Part shown: piece after piece, positions 44,237 to 53,466 of the stretch | Numbering within the stretch: the stretch's first letter is position 1 | Layout of the letters: each line of letters begins with the position of its first letter | NCBI GenBank assembly: GCA_964427055.1 | Contig: CAYRSQ010000001.1 | Coordinates: 20,014-84,013 of the forward strand | Direction: 5' to 3' | DNA: 64,000 nt | DNA from: CAYNTH01 sp964427055 | GTDB lineage: Archaea > Aenigmatarchaeota > Aenigmatarchaeia > CG10238-14 > SCSR01 | The notes under the pieces: generated by a model | Databases searched by the model: none | What the model saw: the letters and a program-made list of their open reading frames with translations, nothing else | Told to the model about the DNA's origin: nothing | Made by a program: the position numbers and the translations under genes

Positions 44237-45458
44237 TGAAACCACCCAATAATCTACCGAGAGCCTCTTCGACTCTGTCTTCTACCAGCAAAGAGAAGGT
44301 ATCGTCCACATTGAAAGCTGAACCGAACTTTAAATCATCCAAATTGTTGTGAAGCAAGTTCAATCCTATCTCCTCCGAAGAGAGTTTTCGTTCTCTCATA
44401 TTTCTCAGGAACTCTATCTTCTCTGTCATCTCTGGAGATTCCAATTCCTTTACAAACCTTAAAATAGCATCGTTGCTGTATCTTTTTTCAATTTCCTTTA
44501 TATCTCTCTCGTTATACTCGTTCTCGTTACCCTTTATCTTAAATTTGATTAAAGGTTTTTTCAAGTGTCCAAGAGCGAGTATCTCATTTAACCTCTCGTC
44601 CACATTCTTCGCGAGTCCGCCTGCTGTCATAATGTCTTCAAAGAAGAACTTTCTGGAACTTGTTATTGGACGGAACCTGAATTCTATGTCAGGTTTTCCA
44701 GTCTGAGTATGTATTATCTCGATATCGTAGAATCCCTTCTCTGACCTAGATTCGGACCTATCAAACTGCGTTATGACCGTGCTTCCCGGAAAAAGTATGG
44801 GACATCCGGCAGACATTTCCATGCCGGCTCCGTGGAGATGTCCATCTATTATGACATCAAACCCTTCTGGCAGGTTCGTGACATCTATGCTTGGTTTTTC
44901 TAGTGGCGAGTAAAGGAAAGGGGAGATACTCTGATGGAGAACCAATATATTTACACAATCTGGAATGGGTTTCGGGTTCCAGTTTTCAAGCTCTGTTTTC
45001 GCATATCTATCGGGGACCCATGACATTCCATGTATGGCAATTCTGAAACCATTTTTCTCAAAAATGACGCTGTCCTTATGGAGATATATGAGGATTCCTG
45101 CATTTTCCAAAGTTTCAAGTGTATTGATAGTCTTTCCCCTGAACTCATGGTTTCCATGAATAGCTATTACAGGCTTCTGATTAATGACTCGTTCTGACAC
45201 GCGCTTTAATGATTTGCTGCAATTAACGAACGATACTCCATTGTTCTCAGAAACAATGGGTTCAACGAGTATATTAATCGCTTTGGACCATACTGGGGTT
45301 TTAGGAAATTTTGTATCGAATAGATCCCCGGCCACTAGTATAATGTCCGATTCCAACGCCTTATTCATAGCCTCTGCTGCGTTCTCGAAACTGTCATTTT
45401 CCAATTCAGTGTTGTAACCGTATCCGAAATGAAAATCCGAAAGGACAGCTACCCTCAT
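44226..45458 (-). CDS. mre11: DNA double-strand-break repair nuclease Mre11
   Basis: 410 residues. Nuclease motifs are LSDFHFGYGYN, LVAGDLFDTKFP, AIHGNHEFRG and FDVIIDGHLHGAG, which bind two Mn ions. The C-terminal 130 residues include the capping and Rad50-binding regions (LRNMRERKLSSEEIGLNLL). The gene overlaps rad50 by about 10 bp, and they are transcribed together on the minus strand, divergent from proS. Confidence 0.93.
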   Translation of the reverse strand: MRVAVLSDFHFGYGYNTELENDSFENAAEAMNKALESDIILVAGDLFDTKFPKTPVWSKAINILVEPIVSENNGVSFVNCSKSLKRVSERVINQKPVIAIHGNHEFRGKTINTLETLENAGILIYLHKDSVIFEKNGFRIAIHGMSWVPDRYAKTELENWNPKPIPDCVNILVLHQSISPFLYSPLEKPSIDVTNLPEGFDVIIDGHLHGAGMEMSAGCPILFPGSTVITQFDRSESRSEKGFYDIEIIHTQTGKPDIEFRFRPITSSRKFFFEDIMTAGGLAKNVDERLNEILALGHLKKPLIKFKIKGNENEYNERDIKEIEKRYSNDAILRFVKELESPEMTEKIEFLRNMRERKLSSEEIGLNLLHNNLDDLKFGSAFNVDDTFSLLVEDRVEEALGRLLGGFIDN

Positions 45459-45583
45459 GTCAATCAGCTGATATTAACTTAATATTGAATATTAAACGTG
45501 TTTTCATGGCCGCATTTCCGATGAAACCGTAAAGAAAATCAATATATTATTAGAATATTCATTATTTCTTAAGGAGCAATCAA

Positions 45584-47041
45584 ATGTCCGAACAAGAAGG
45601 AATGAACGTAAAGAAATCAGAAAATTTCTCTGAATGGTATACTCAGATAGTGGAGAAAGCAGAACTTTCTGACATACGATACAATGTGAAGGGGTTCGTG
45701 GTATTCAGACCCTGGTCGGTCATAGCAATGGAACTCATGTACGATTTTTTGGAAGAAGAACTACAAAGAAAAGGGCACAAACCTGTATGGTTCCCAGCTC
45801 TTATTCCTGAATCAAACTTCAAAAGGGAAGAAAACCACGTAAAAGGATTTTCGGCCGAAGTCTTCTGGGTGACTCAAGCTGGTAGCGAAAACAAGGAACT
45901 GGAAGAAAGACTTGCTTTGAGGCCTACCAGCGAGACTGCGATGTACAATATGTATTCGTTGTGGATAAGAGGCTGGAGAGACTTGCCACTGAAACTTTAC
46001 CAGAGATGCCAAGTTTGGAGATATGAAGGTAAAGCTACGAGACCATTCATACGAAGCAGAGAATTCCATTGGATAGAAGGCCACGATGTATTTGCCACAA
46101 GAGAAGAAGCAGAAGCCCAAGTGATAGAGGATATGGGAATATCCGAGATTGTCCTCCATGGAAAATATGCAATACCTTTCCTTTTCTTTAGGCGCCCCAA
46201 GCATGACAAATTCCCTGGAGCTGAAGACACCTATGCAGCAGACACCATGATGCCGGACGGGAAGGCTCTCCAATTACCTTCAACTCATCTATTGGGTGAT
46301 AACTTCTCCAAGGCTTTCGACATAAAGTTCACTGACAAGGATGGACAGGAGAAATATGCATGGCAGACATGTTACGGACCGGCTGTATCTAGGATATTCG
46401 CCGCAGTTATTGCAATCCACGGTGACGACAAGGGGTTAGTGCTTCCGCCAAACATCTCTCCGGTTCAGATAGTGATTATTCCTATTTTCGACGAAAACAA
46501 CAAGGAGAAGGTTATTGACGAAGCGGTCAAACTCAAGAACAACTTGGGAAAACAATTTAGGATAGAACTGGATAAGAGAGAGGAATATACACCAGGATGG
46601 AAATTCAATCATTGGGAACTGAGAGGGGTGCCAATCAGAATAGAAATAGGACCTAAGGATATAGAGAAAAACGAAGTCATTATAGTCAGAAGAGATACAG
46701 GTGAAAAACAACCAATACCTATGTTAAAGGTGTATGTGAAGTCCAAATCATTACTGAAGGACATGCAGAAGAATCTCAGAAAGAAAGCCGACATATATAT
46801 GAAAAACAGCATTCACAAATCCAAGACCATGAAATCACTAAAAGATACCCTAAGAGAAAAGGGAGGTTTCGTGAGATTACATTGGTGTGGAAGCGAAGAA
46901 TGTGCCGATTACATAAAGGCAGAAACAGACGGAGGCACCATAAGGGGGACAAGAATGGGGATGAAGGAAAACGAAAGTGGGAAATGTATTTATTGTAAAA
47001 AGGATACAAATAACATAGTGTATGTGGCGAGACAGTACTAA
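45584..47041 (+). CDS. proS: Prolyl-tRNA synthetase (archaeal/eukaryotic type)
   Basis: 485 residues, class II. RPTSETAMYNMYSLWIR and YQRCQVWRYEGKATRPFIRS (motif 2), FPGAEDTYAADTMMPDGKAL and the motif 3 region GVPIRIEIGPKDIEKNE are present, followed by the anticodon-binding domain. The C-terminal zinc domain typical of archaeal ProRS is there (HWCGSEECADYI, SGKCIYCKKD) and the protein ends in Tyr. AAGGAGC lies 8 nt before the ATG. Confidence 0.95.
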   Translation: MSEQEGMNVKKSENFSEWYTQIVEKAELSDIRYNVKGFVVFRPWSVIAMELMYDFLEEELQRKGHKPVWFPALIPESNFKREENHVKGFSAEVFWVTQAGSENKELEERLALRPTSETAMYNMYSLWIRGWRDLPLKLYQRCQVWRYEGKATRPFIRSREFHWIEGHDVFATREEAEAQVIEDMGISEIVLHGKYAIPFLFFRRPKHDKFPGAEDTYAADTMMPDGKALQLPSTHLLGDNFSKAFDIKFTDKDGQEKYAWQTCYGPAVSRIFAAVIAIHGDDKGLVLPPNISPVQIVIIPIFDENNKEKVIDEAVKLKNNLGKQFRIELDKREEYTPGWKFNHWELRGVPIRIEIGPKDIEKNEVIIVRRDTGEKQPIPMLKVYVKSKSLLKDMQKNLRKKADIYMKNSIHKSKTMKSLKDTLREKGGFVRLHWCGSEECADYIKAETDGGTIRGTRMGMKENESGKCIYCKKDTNNIVYVARQY

Positions 47042-47142
47042 CAAAATCTATTTAAAAGCTCCCACATAATTTAATTTATCATCCAACGGTTCTATCTGGT
47101 TCTGGATGAAACGTGTTAAAAAATATACAGAGGGGGATAATT

Positions 47143-47778
47143 TTGGCTGATATGGAAAAACCTGAAATAAGAAAAACTGGTACCACGACTGTAGGAATGG
47201 TTTGCAAGGAAGGAGTCATACTGGCTGCTGAAAAGAAATCCACAATGGGATATCTGGTTGCCAGCAAGGAAACCGAAAAGATACATGAATTGGACGAGAA
47301 AATTGCAATGACTATCGCTGGCTCTAGCGGGGACGCTCAAGCACTCGTTAGATACATGAAAGCGGAATTGAACTTATTCTCTATACAGAATCAAAGAAAA
47401 CTTTCGGTGAAAGGTGCGGCTACATTGCTCTCAAACCTTCTTCATAATGGCAGGTGGACTTTTATGCCTTACATGGTCCAGCTCATAATAGCAGGATACG
47501 ATGAGGAAGGTGGACATATATTCAGTCTGGATGCCATAGGAGCCTCTGAAGAAGAATCAAAATTCTTCTCTACTGGATCTGGTTCGCCATTCGCTCTAGG
47601 TGTGCTAGAAGACAACTTCAAGGAAGGGATAGATATGGATGAAGGAGCTCGACTGGCGGTAAGAGCCATAAGAGCTGCAGTGGAAAGAGACATAGCATCT
47701 GGTGGAAAGGGAATAGACGTGGTCAAAATAACAGAGACTGGAATAGAAAAGGAATCGTTCCCGATGAAGTCAGAATAG
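47143..47778 (+). CDS. psmB: Proteasome subunit beta
   Basis: About 211 residues. After a propeptide of about 13 residues the sequence RKTG is followed by TTTVGMVCKEGVILAAEKKS, so the catalytic Thr is exposed by autocleavage after Gly. Counting from it, Thr1, Glu17 and Lys33 are all in place, as in the Thermoplasma enzyme. The best start is a TTG at 47143 with GAGGGGG 6 nt upstream; the ATG at 47152 is too far from that site. FttA follows, a conserved archaeal neighbour. Confidence 0.93.
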   Translation: MADMEKPEIRKTGTTTVGMVCKEGVILAAEKKSTMGYLVASKETEKIHELDEKIAMTIAGSSGDAQALVRYMKAELNLFSIQNQRKLSVKGAATLLSNLLHNGRWTFMPYMVQLIIAGYDEEGGHIFSLDAIGASEEESKFFSTGSGSPFALGVLEDNFKEGIDMDEGARLAVRAIRAAVERDIASGGKGIDVVKITETGIEKESFPMKSE

Positions 47779-47850
47779 TACACGCGCCAGACCGATCGAG
47801 TTTTATGAACTAACTATAGAAGTTTAGAGATAATCGCAGTGATATATGAA

Positions 47851-49719
47851 ATGGAAATACTTGAAAAAGTTAAAGCTTCTTTGCCGAAAGAGGTGTTAAG
47901 CAGAGTTGAACTAGAAGGTTCGGAAATAATAGTATACACGAAGAGTGAAGAATTTTTCCGAAACTATGAACAAACTATAAAAGAAGTAGTCAGCAATCTA
48001 AAGAAAAGAATAGAAGTTCGCCCAGAATCGTCTCTTGTAATGGAGCAGGAAGCTGCTAAGAAGAAGATAATGGAACTTGTGCCAGAAGATGCCAAGGTCA
48101 AAAACATCTATTTTGAAGAAGATAGAAGTTTGGTTATCATAGCTGCAGAAAAACCCGGTCTAGTCATAGGAAGAGGCGGTGAAACTTTCAGACAAATCCG
48201 TTCATCGACCATGTGGGTACCTAGGATAGAACGGGTGCCTTCCATAAAATCTGAAATCGTGGAAGGCATAAGAAAAGTAATGCACACGAATTCAAAGTTC
48301 AGAAAGAAATTTTTGAATACCATAGGAGAAAACATATTCTCCGAGAGGACCACGAACAGATATTGGATCAGAGTAATACCACTTGGAGGATTCAAGGAAG
48401 TTGGAAGATCATGTATGATAGTCGAGACTCCAAAATCCAAAGTCTTGATGGATTGTGGAATCAGTTTAGGTGCAAGTGGATCAAACATGTATCCAATACT
48501 CCAAACCAAGGAATTTGATCCAAATGAAATAGATGCCATAATAGTGTCCCATGCGCATCTGGACCACTGCGGAATGGTACCCTATCTTTATGAATATGGT
48601 TACGATGGTCCCGTGTACTGCACTACACCGACAGTGGATCTCATGGCTATGTTATGGCTTGACTACATAGATGTCTGTCAGAGAAACGGAGTCAAACCTC
48701 CCTATACAGCATCCAGTGTCAAAACGACTGTCAAACATTCGATACCCTTGGAATATGGGGAGGTATCTGACGTAGCCCCCGATGTCAGATTGACTTTGCA
48801 AAATGCCGGACACATACTAGGGTCTTCATTGATACATCTTCATATAGGAGAGGGCATGCACAACTTGGTGTGGGCATGTGACATGAAATATGCTAGAACG
48901 ACATTATTTGAACCTGCATTCTCAGATTTTCAAAGGGTAGAAACGCTTGTACTTGAATCCACGTACGGTGGTTCACAAAACATTATGCCACATAGAAAAG
49001 AAGTAGAGACTCAATTGATGAAACTTATAAACACTACGATGGAAAGAGGAGGCAGTGTCCTCATACCAACTTTCTCCATAGAAAGATCGCAAGATGTCAT
49101 GGCGATTCTAGTTGAAAACGATTTCCAATATCCAGTTTTCATCGATGGCATGATATGGGACGCCACCGGCATATTCACAGCATATCCGGAATACATGTCG
49201 AAGGATATACAAAGGAAAATTTTCAATAACCAAGATCCATTCATAAATCCGATATTCAAAAGAGTCGCATCGAGGGCTGATAGAGAGAAAGTTTGGGGAG
49301 AAAAACCTTCTGTAATTTTATCGACATCTGGAATGTTAGTTGGTGGACCAGCGATAGAACACCTAAAAGCGTTGGCTGAAGATGAAAAAAACATGCTATT
49401 GTTCGTGGGCTATCAGGCCGAGGGTACTCTGGGTAAACGAATACAAAAGGGATGGAAAGAAATACAAATATCAAATGAGAATGGAAAGAGTACAAACATA
49501 CAACTAAGGATGAATGTCCAGACAATCGATGGCCTTTCCGGGCATAGTGACAGAAACCAATTGTTAAACTTTGTAAACAGACTTCCTTCAAGACCTAATC
49601 ATATCATAGTGGGCCATGGTGAACCTAGCAGATCGATAGATCTGGCTAGAAGCATACATAAACTGTTTAGAATTGAAACTTCTGTACCGAGTAATCTTGA
49701 ATCTATAAGGTTGAAATAA
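47851..49719 (+). CDS. Transcription termination nuclease FttA (aCPSF1)
   Basis: About 622 residues. Two N-terminal KH-type domains (with KPGLVIGRGGETFRQIRSST) precede a metallo-beta-lactamase domain (VSHAHLDHCGMVPYLYEYG near residue 233, WACDMKYARTTL) and a beta-CASP domain ending in GLSGHSDRNQLLNF and IVGHGEP. This archaeal CPSF73-like nuclease cleaves nascent RNA and terminates transcription. The ATG at 47851 is preferred over the GTG at 47839. It is encoded just after psmB. Confidence 0.93.
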   Translation: MEILEKVKASLPKEVLSRVELEGSEIIVYTKSEEFFRNYEQTIKEVVSNLKKRIEVRPESSLVMEQEAAKKKIMELVPEDAKVKNIYFEEDRSLVIIAAEKPGLVIGRGGETFRQIRSSTMWVPRIERVPSIKSEIVEGIRKVMHTNSKFRKKFLNTIGENIFSERTTNRYWIRVIPLGGFKEVGRSCMIVETPKSKVLMDCGISLGASGSNMYPILQTKEFDPNEIDAIIVSHAHLDHCGMVPYLYEYGYDGPVYCTTPTVDLMAMLWLDYIDVCQRNGVKPPYTASSVKTTVKHSIPLEYGEVSDVAPDVRLTLQNAGHILGSSLIHLHIGEGMHNLVWACDMKYARTTLFEPAFSDFQRVETLVLESTYGGSQNIMPHRKEVETQLMKLINTTMERGGSVLIPTFSIERSQDVMAILVENDFQYPVFIDGMIWDATGIFTAYPEYMSKDIQRKIFNNQDPFINPIFKRVASRADREKVWGEKPSVILSTSGMLVGGPAIEHLKALAEDEKNMLLFVGYQAEGTLGKRIQKGWKEIQISNENGKSTNIQLRMNVQTIDGLSGHSDRNQLLNFVNRLPSRPNHIIVGHGEPSRSIDLARSIHKLFRIETSVPSNLESIRLK

Positions 49720-49720
49720 C

Positions 49721-51007
49721 TCAAAAAGGGTAGCCAACTCCAAAATTGAAACTATATATCTCAAACATATCTCTATTCTTGGTTTTGATATACGTCGTCC
49801 TATAGCCTACTCTCATATTCAATACTTCTTGGTTTTTGGATTCTTTATTGGAACTCCACAATAACAATGACGTCAACAAATGCTTGTCATCGTCTCCATA
49901 ATTTTCGATGCCATCAGCAAGAGGACTGACCCATGCGACATTAGTCGACCCTAGTTCGTTCAGTATCACCACAGGATACGAAGATAATGAAAAGGTCTCC
50001 AGCAATATTCTATCTTCATTTGAATCATCGGGTTCTACCTGTTTATGTATGTCGAAGTCTTCAAAATCATAATCTGATACGATAGACAAGCTTATTTTGG
50101 AATCACTATTTATGTAGCTCAAATGGAAGGTGTGTCCTCCTATAACTATGTTTTCCAGTTCACCGACAGATTGTGTGTAATCTTCACCACCGTTCGTATC
50201 AAACCAAACTCCATCATCACAGATACAAAATCCGTAATCGTTTCCAGCAAAAGTAACTATCCCTTTATTATTAGGATTCAGGCATCCATCAAATTCACAG
50301 GTTTCGTCTGCATCCAACGGCATAGGAATCTTATAGAAATATTTCCATGGCTCATAAATCATGTCTGACGTTTCTATGGGATCCCTTGTAAACGTTGTCG
50401 GATTTCCTGTTTCATCTATAGAACCAATTAAATTCAAACCGAATAGGTTCGTCTGAACATTTCCAATTTGAGATACTTCCATGACTTCAATTATCCCATT
50501 TCCATCTGAAACGTATTCATTCAATACATTCTCGTAATCATCGAGGTCTTTATATCCCCATATAAGAAGCGTGTCCGAATTCGATAGACATGAATCGGGT
50601 GTTGACATATCCGTGTAACAGAACTCTATATTCACATTTCTATCGTTGAGCCGCAGTCCATTGACCCAGTCATTCATCTCTGAAATGACGGACGGATCGT
50701 CACACGCTATCAATATATCGTTTCCTATTCCACCTGTAACGTCATACCATAGTATGAGATTCGTATTTGGAAAGATATTCTCTATAAAATTTTCCATTTC
50801 AACCGAATCGAAAGCATATTCATGTAACTTATCCGTTCTTTCCAAAACTAAAACAGCGTCTCTTGACAGAAGAATTCCGTAAGCATCTTCCCATCTGTTG
50901 TCATAGCTCTTATTCGGGAAGAAGATATTGAATGACACTATCAGTATAGTCATTACGATGACTAATTCTATAACATTTATCACTCCTTTTTCTCGTATAT
51001 CAATCAT
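49721..51007 (-). CDS. Large prepilin-like protein, possible pilus tip or minor subunit
   Basis: 428 residues, unusually large for a pilin-like protein. The N-terminus MIDIREKGVINVIELVIVMT followed by ILIVSFNIFF shows a KG cleavage pair and a hydrophobic helix with a Glu, as in class III/type IV prepilins. The rest is an acidic extracellular region with Cys clusters (CEFDGC, FCICDDG). As the last gene of the pilus operon it is a candidate for a tip adhesin or initiating minor pilin. Function inferred from position and signal. Confidence 0.75.
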   Translation of the reverse strand: MIDIREKGVINVIELVIVMTILIVSFNIFFPNKSYDNRWEDAYGILLSRDAVLVLERTDKLHEYAFDSVEMENFIENIFPNTNLILWYDVTGGIGNDILIACDDPSVISEMNDWVNGLRLNDRNVNIEFCYTDMSTPDSCLSNSDTLLIWGYKDLDDYENVLNEYVSDGNGIIEVMEVSQIGNVQTNLFGLNLIGSIDETGNPTTFTRDPIETSDMIYEPWKYFYKIPMPLDADETCEFDGCLNPNNKGIVTFAGNDYGFCICDDGVWFDTNGGEDYTQSVGELENIVIGGHTFHLSYINSDSKISLSIVSDYDFEDFDIHKQVEPDDSNEDRILLETFSLSSYPVVILNELGSTNVAWVSPLADGIENYGDDDKHLLTSLLLWSSNKESKNQEVLNMRVGYRTTYIKTKNRDMFEIYSFNFGVGYPF

Positions 51008-51019
51008 TTAGGTTACCAT

Positions 51020-51520
51020 CTAAATTATATCTACTGTGAGATTGCCAAAACTTCCAGAATCGAACGTTATCAATCTCGTCATCGAAGCTTTCACATTCTC
51101 TTCATCATAACTACCACATTCCACATCGTCAAATGTACCTTCCATACTCTTTATCAAAATATGGTAATTGTACGAGATTCCCATAAGTTCCTTGACATCA
51201 TAATATCCGTTGCCCTGGCACAGTTCGCCCAATCTAGTGATTTTGTTTTCGGACAATAGGTTTGTCTTATTCTGATAATGATTGGATAATCCCACTCGTT
51301 CAACTTGACCAAGGTCCAAAGTGTCCCAGTTCAATGGGTGACCTGGATCGTTTATCAAAAGTTCACTTATCCTGTAACATTCCGATCTATAAATCTCCGC
51401 CTTTACTTCTTCCAGATAATTGGGCTTTTCCTCTATCATCCTGAAGGCGTAATAAGTTGTGAATGCCATAAAAATAACTATTACTGTCAAATATTCGAGA
51501 CTGAACAACCCTTTTTTCAC
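51020..51520 (-). CDS. Prepilin-like protein
   Basis: 166 residues starting MKKGLFSLEYLTVIVIFMAF: a KKG leader and a hydrophobic helix with Glu at position 5 of the mature part, as in type IV pilins. The head region has Cys residues (ECYRIS, LCQGNG, VECGSY). A GTG start at 51520 with GGTGGT just upstream. It lies 12 bp upstream of the 428-residue prepilin and 16 bp downstream of the membrane-platform gene, in the same operon. Confidence 0.78.
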   Translation of the reverse strand: MKKGLFSLEYLTVIVIFMAFTTYYAFRMIEEKPNYLEEVKAEIYRSECYRISELLINDPGHPLNWDTLDLGQVERVGLSNHYQNKTNLLSENKITRLGELCQGNGYYDVKELMGISYNYHILIKSMEGTFDDVECGSYDEENVKASMTRLITFDSGSFGNLTVDII

Positions 51521-51536
51521 GAAACCACCACTAAAC

Positions 51537-52547
51537 CTATACTCCCATTAGTCCAAAATAAATCATCAGGTAAAAAGTCCCAAAAGTTATGGACAGCATT
51601 ACCAGACTATGTTTTATTCCGGCTCTTACGGAATTCTCCCCTATTTGGCCTGCAACAAGCCCTGAGAATATGGATTGTATTATACTCATATAGAAGAACA
51701 GCGCGACGTAATATGCCGAAATGCTGGTAGGGTCTATAGAGAAGAGCATGGATGAGGTTCCCTTATATATGGAACATATAGCATCCATCGTTCCATAGTT
51801 AACCAATTCACACGGGTTACCTATGCCGAATTCCGTCGCTGACCTGGAAGAGATTTCAAATATAGGCATCATAAGATTATTTATGGCGACGACTATTCCT
51901 ATGAATACAAAAGATATTGCATACATCAAAAGAACGTATTGATTCAACAAACTCTTTCTCTCCTTCTCGGTATCTGACAATACGTTGGAATTCTCGGTTA
52001 TGGTTTCAAGTGTAAGTATAACGTCTCCTCCAGATAGGTGAGCCTCTCTCACTGTCTTCACGCTAGTGTATAGACGTTTGCTCCTCTTTGTTCTGGTCGC
52101 GAATTGTTCCAATACAGTTTCAAGCGGAACTCCCCAGCTCAATTGATTGGCCATTTTTCTTATTTCAGGGGATAATTTTCCATAATCGAACTCGCTTACA
52201 GAAAGTATGGATTTATGTAGAGGCATGCCCGAACTCAACATCTCTATGACGTCTCTCATGAATAATGGGAACTTCTCTTCCATTTCCTTGAGGTCTACAT
52301 AACGTTCGTATATAAAAATGAATTGAGGTATCGCGACAATGAAAGTAGAAAGTAGGATTGAATTTGCCAATATTCCATAATTCTTTGAGAATATAGCAGA
52401 TAATATCAGAACCAAAGAAATTATCAGAGATACTATCAGAGTTTTCATGTCCTTGGATAAATTAGATATATCGAATCCTTTCAGTTTGTCAATTTTGATT
52501 CTATTCAGACTGTGGGCGTTCATTGGTTCATTCGACTTCTTCTTCAT
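51537..52547 (-). CDS. Pilus assembly membrane-platform protein (T2SSF domain), second copy
   Basis: 336 residues. A cytoplasmic domain MEEKFPLFMRDVIEMLSSGM followed by SWGVPLETVLEQFA is the T2SSF/PilC/TadC signature; membrane spans flank it (TLIVSLIISLVLILSAIF and three or more at the C-terminus). Together with its paralog at 52554-53429 it should form the inner-membrane base on which the ATPase acts. The two genes are 6 bp apart. Confidence 0.85.
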   Translation of the reverse strand: MKKKSNEPMNAHSLNRIKIDKLKGFDISNLSKDMKTLIVSLIISLVLILSAIFSKNYGILANSILLSTFIVAIPQFIFIYERYVDLKEMEEKFPLFMRDVIEMLSSGMPLHKSILSVSEFDYGKLSPEIRKMANQLSWGVPLETVLEQFATRTKRSKRLYTSVKTVREAHLSGGDVILTLETITENSNVLSDTEKERKSLLNQYVLLMYAISFVFIGIVVAINNLMMPIFEISSRSATEFGIGNPCELVNYGTMDAICSIYKGTSSMLFSIDPTSISAYYVALFFYMSIIQSIFSGLVAGQIGENSVRAGIKHSLVMLSITFGTFYLMIYFGLMGV

Positions 52548-52553
52548 TATAAT

Positions 52554-53429
52554 CTACTCCTGTCCAGGTGTCATCGTCTTGACGAATATTATAAACAGCG
52601 TGGATATCAGTGGCATAAAGACGAATATCAAAAGAAATTGAAGCACGATTATGCTTGAAGTTTGAATGGCTTCACTCATACCACTTATTATAGAAGTTAG
52701 TATGGTGAAGAAAATTGCTCCTACAACTATAAGCGTAAGATAGATCTCTATGTAAAGTGTCAGTTGATGAGAAAACTCGTAAAGTTGCCTCCTGTAATCA
52801 TTTGTCAAGTTCGCCGCAGCCTCTCTGAGATATACGTGCAAACTGCTTCCAGTTCGTATAGTGGACAACATCCCCCAAAGAAGCTCCTTTAATTCCTTGG
52901 ATGGAGATCGTTCCACTGCGCGTTCCAGTGCAGTACTGGTGTCCAATCCGAAGACATCAATCTCGTTGCTGATCAGCTCTATTTCTTCTGTCAGGTCTCC
53001 GTAGTCGCTCAATTTGGAAAAAATTTCAAAAACTTTATGGAGAGGGAGTTTAGTGCTCGCCACAGTCGACAGATACAACGTTGCAAAAGGCAATACATTG
53101 TTTATATTCCTCTCTTTCTCTCCTATTATCAATTTCGGGTAGTTAAGTACTAAGGCAAAAGCCGCTATCGTCAATGCCAATGAAACAGTGAAAGAACTCA
53201 CAAAACTGAATAGGAACGTTTTGAAAACAAGGCCGAATATGAATGATAATACGGGGAATCCTATCACGAAGATTATGAAAGCCGTCATTATTGCGATGCT
53301 TATGTATTCTTGTACTGAAAGTTTGATTCTAGCTTTCTTGAGATTGACCTTGACATCTATGAAATATCCTGAAATATTTTCACTAATCTGACTGAAAAAT
53401 CTGAAAGCTAATTTACTATAAGAGCTCAT
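52554..53429 (-). CDS. Pilus assembly membrane-platform protein (T2SSF domain), first copy
   Basis: 291 residues. Two N-terminal spans (MTAFIIFVIGFPVLSFIFGL and onward) precede a T2SSF cytoplasmic domain (NVLPFATLYLSTVAST, DTSTALERAVERSPSKELKE, LLWGMLSTIRTGSSLHVYLR) and C-terminal spans. In archaella and many archaeal pili one protein carries both T2SSF halves; here they are separate genes, as in Tad and Epd-type systems. It lies between the ATPase and the second platform gene. Confidence 0.85.
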   Translation of the reverse strand: MSSYSKLAFRFFSQISENISGYFIDVKVNLKKARIKLSVQEYISIAIMTAFIIFVIGFPVLSFIFGLVFKTFLFSFVSSFTVSLALTIAAFALVLNYPKLIIGEKERNINNVLPFATLYLSTVASTKLPLHKVFEIFSKLSDYGDLTEEIELISNEIDVFGLDTSTALERAVERSPSKELKELLWGMLSTIRTGSSLHVYLREAAANLTNDYRRQLYEFSHQLTLYIEIYLTLIVVGAIFFTILTSIISGMSEAIQTSSIIVLQFLLIFVFMPLISTLFIIFVKTMTPGQE

Positions 53430-53466
53430 TATTACACCACTACAAAAATTCAGATAGGATGCGAAA

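Noticed and set aside
45812..46273. Long antisense ORFs over proS and other synthetase genes
   Set aside because: Shadows of the real coding strand: Phe/Ser/Leu-rich products without motif or ribosome site.
47055..47075. CCCACATA before psmB as a third copy of the thermosome element
   Set aside because: It lies downstream of the likely TATA box (ATCTATTTAAA near 47046) and lacks the ACACA run and the 10-nt spacing.
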